From Bradyrhizobium mercantei (lineage in GTDB: Bacteria; Pseudomonadota; Alphaproteobacteria; Rhizobiales; Xanthobacteraceae): a stretch of DNA of 64,000 nt. Position numbers and translations under genes: made by a program. The stretch lies in assembly GCF_001982635.1 (NCBI RefSeq), contig NZ_MKFI01000004.1:365609-429608 (forward strand), written 5' to 3'. The notes below the pieces were generated by a model. That model was not told where the DNA came from and did no database searches. It saw only the letters and a list, made by a program, of their open reading frames with translations. Below, piece by piece: positions 62,361 to 64,000 of the stretch (position 1 is its first letter; the number at the start of each line of letters is the position of its first letter).

Positions 62361-63584
62361 ATGAACGGACACGCGCCAGAGCTGGCTGACGGCTTCGACC
62401 TCGAGAAGCTGACGCCGGAGTTCTACGCCGACCCCTACCCGACCTATCGCGCGCTGCGCGAGACCGCGCCGGTCAAGCTAATGCCGAATGGCTGCTACTT
62501 CCTCACCCGCTACGACGACCTCATCGCCGCCTACAAGAACACCAAGGCGTTCTCCTCCGACAAGAAGAAGGAGTTCCTGCCGAAATACGGCAACTCGCTG
62601 CTCTACGAGCACCACACCACGAGCCTCGTCTTCAACGATCCGCCGGCGCACACCCGCGTGCGGCGGCTGATCATGGGCGCCTTGTCGCCGCGGGCGATCG
62701 CCGGCATGGAGCCGGACTTGATCGCGCTGGTCGACAGCCTGCTCGATCGGATCGCGACCAAGGAGCGCTTCGAGCTGATCGGCGATTTCGCCTCGGCTAT
62801 TCCGGTCGAGGTGATCGGCAATCTGCTCGACGTGCCGCACGACGAGCGCGAGCCGCTGCGCGACTGGTCGCTGGCGATTCTCGGTGCGCTGGAGCCCGTG
62901 ATCGGCAAGGAGGCGTTCGACCGCGGCAACAATGCGGTGAAGGATTTCCTCGCCTATCTCGAAACCCTGGTCGAACGACGCCGCGGCAGACCGGGCAATC
63001 CCGAACGCGATGTGCTGACCCGGCTGATCCAGGGCGAGGACAGTGGCGAGCGGCTGACCGCAAAGGAATTGCTGCACAATTGCATCTTCCTGCTCAACGC
63101 CGGCCACGAGACCACGACCAATCTGATCGGCAACGGCCTCGTGACGCTCACCCAAAATCCGGATCAGAAGCAGCGGCTGATCGCGCAGCCCGAGCTGATC
63201 AAGACCGCGGTCGAGGAGATGCTGCGCTACGAAAGCTCGAACCAGCTCGGCAACCGCATGATCGTGGAAGAGACCGAGCTCGGCGGCATCAAGCTGCCAC
63301 CCGGCACGCTGGTCACGCTGTGCATCGGCGCCGCCAACCGCGACCCCGCACAATTCCCCAACCCCGAAAGCTTCGACGTCGCGCGCACGCCGAACCGCCA
63401 TCTCGCCTTCGGCACCGGCGCGCATCAATGCGCCGGCATGGCGCTGGCGCGCCTCGAAGGCGCGATCGCGATCTCGCGCTTCCTGGCTCGCTTTCCGAAC
63501 TATGTGCTCGATGGCGAGCCGGTGCGCGGCGGCCGGGTGCGCTTCCGCGGCTTCCTCAGCGTGCCCTGCAGCATCAGCGCATAG
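62361..63584 (+). CDS. Cytochrome P450 (bacterial class I)
   Basis: A 407-residue soluble P450 needing separate ferredoxin and reductase partners, none of which is nearby. The I-helix motif is NAGHETTTNL, ExxR is EEMLRY, and the heme cysteine is in FGTGAHQCAG. It lacks a membrane anchor. It diverges from the ThDP pair with 210 bp between them. Substrate is not predictable; the protein resembles the CYP107/CYP109-like broad group in overall pattern. ATG at 62361 opens directly into MNGHAPELADGFDLEKL. Confidence 0.92.
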   Translation: MNGHAPELADGFDLEKLTPEFYADPYPTYRALRETAPVKLMPNGCYFLTRYDDLIAAYKNTKAFSSDKKKEFLPKYGNSLLYEHHTTSLVFNDPPAHTRVRRLIMGALSPRAIAGMEPDLIALVDSLLDRIATKERFELIGDFASAIPVEVIGNLLDVPHDEREPLRDWSLAILGALEPVIGKEAFDRGNNAVKDFLAYLETLVERRRGRPGNPERDVLTRLIQGEDSGERLTAKELLHNCIFLLNAGHETTTNLIGNGLVTLTQNPDQKQRLIAQPELIKTAVEEMLRYESSNQLGNRMIVEETELGGIKLPPGTLVTLCIGAANRDPAQFPNPESFDVARTPNRHLAFGTGAHQCAGMALARLEGAIAISRFLARFPNYVLDGEPVRGGRVRFRGFLSVPCSISA

Positions 63585-63706
63585 GACAGGCATTATCCCC
63601 TGCGAATTTGGCCGGCTGCTCGACTTCCCTGTGGAGGAACTGATGCCCACATCAACGGTAGGCGCGGATTGATGTAATCTCTCCTACGCTGCAGCGGGAG
63701 TGACGC

Positions 63707-64000
63707 ATGATGAATGCACTGGTCACTGATTTCCTCGCAACCGAAGCCCAGTTCGGCACCTACAATTACGAGCCGATCGGGGTCGTGCTGTCCCGCGGCG
63801 AAGGCGTCTGGGTCTGGGACACCGACGGCAACCGCTATCTCGACTGCCTCTCCGCCTATTCGGCCGTGAGCCAGGGCCACTGTCATCCGAAGATCCTGGC
63901 GGCAATGATCGAGCAGGCGCATCGGCTGACGCTGACCTCGCGTGCCTTCCACAACGACCAGCTCGCTCCCTTCTACCGCGAGCTTGCGGAGCTGACCGGC
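63707..64000 (+). CDS. rocD: Ornithine--oxo-acid aminotransferase, 3'-truncated by window edge
   Basis: The first 98 residues of a class III PLP aminotransferase. The start (MMNALVTDF, ATG at 63707 or 63710) follows GGGAG. TEAQFGTYNYEPIGVVLSRG and WDTDGNRYLDCLSAYSAVSQ are distinctive for ornithine aminotransferase, which converts ornithine and 2-oxoglutarate to glutamate semialdehyde and glutamate. The catalytic lysine lies beyond the window. It is 122 bp after the P450 and probably begins a separate transcript. Confidence 0.88.
   Translation, partial: MMNALVTDFLATEAQFGTYNYEPIGVVLSRGEGVWVWDTDGNRYLDCLSAYSAVSQGHCHPKILAAMIEQAHRLTLTSRAFHNDQLAPFYRELAELTG

Overview
The window is chromosome-like, high-GC alphaproteobacterial DNA, most probably from Bradyrhizobium or a close relative. 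This rests on four observations: the Paa, hydroxyquinol, PHA and CYP102-type gene sets; several copies of the short palindromic intergenic repeats common in that genus; overall codon use; and a degraded IS5-type transposase scrap. I see no rRNA, tRNA, CRISPR array, prophage or intact insertion sequence. About 53 protein genes cover most of the sequence. Two are cut by the window ends: an OsmC-like protein on the left and an ornithine aminotransferase on the right.

Layout. 1-5.6 kb: OsmC tail, a MocR regulator divergent from a DMT exporter, a YeeE/YedE sulfur transporter and an MDR oxidoreductase. 5.8-13.9 kb (minus strand): phenylacetate operon paaX, then paaABCDE-paaI-paaK, ending in an amidase; paaX lies upstream of a clear promoter for paaA. 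14-20.4 kb: a lipid/PHA region with an esterase-like hydrolase, a DUF445 membrane protein, a phasin with its own promoter and terminator, and a translationally coupled PhaE-like, class III-length PhaC and GNAT set. 20.5-22.6 kb: IS remnant, HlyD-like protein and a secreted SnoaL-like protein.

22.7-32.5 kb (minus strand): an AraC regulator, then maleylacetate reductase, hydroxyquinol 1,2-dioxygenase, a FAD phenol hydroxylase and a five-component Liv-type ABC importer. It reads as one import-and-degrade operon for a hydroxylated aromatic compound, preceded by two 15-bp direct repeats 21 bp apart that look like the AraC site. 32.6-40.6 kb (minus strand): a SAM-methyltransferase/spermidine synthase-fold protein, then a five-gene set (DUF6489, hydrolase, WS/DGAT acyltransferase, epoxide hydrolase, self-sufficient CYP102-type P450-reductase fusion). 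It looks like a fatty-acid oxidation and neutral-lipid module.

41-54.7 kb (plus strand): twelve genes in a row encoding two complete peptide ABC importers flanking a gamma-glutamyltransferase-family enzyme and a DUF1028 protein. 55-61 kb (minus strand): a CnbZ-like protein and a TetR-MFP-RND efflux operon with a terminator and a TetR-type operator. 61-64 kb: a split ThDP decarboxylase (ComD/ComE-like), a divergent single-domain P450 and the start of ornithine aminotransferase.

The most interesting parts are the CYP102/epoxide hydrolase/WS-DGAT/esterase/DUF6489 operon, the PhaE-like-PhaC-GNAT coupling with a palindrome-controlled phasin, and the paired peptide importers around two candidate Ntn-type hydrolases. 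All functions are read from sequence motifs and remembered families; no database search was run.
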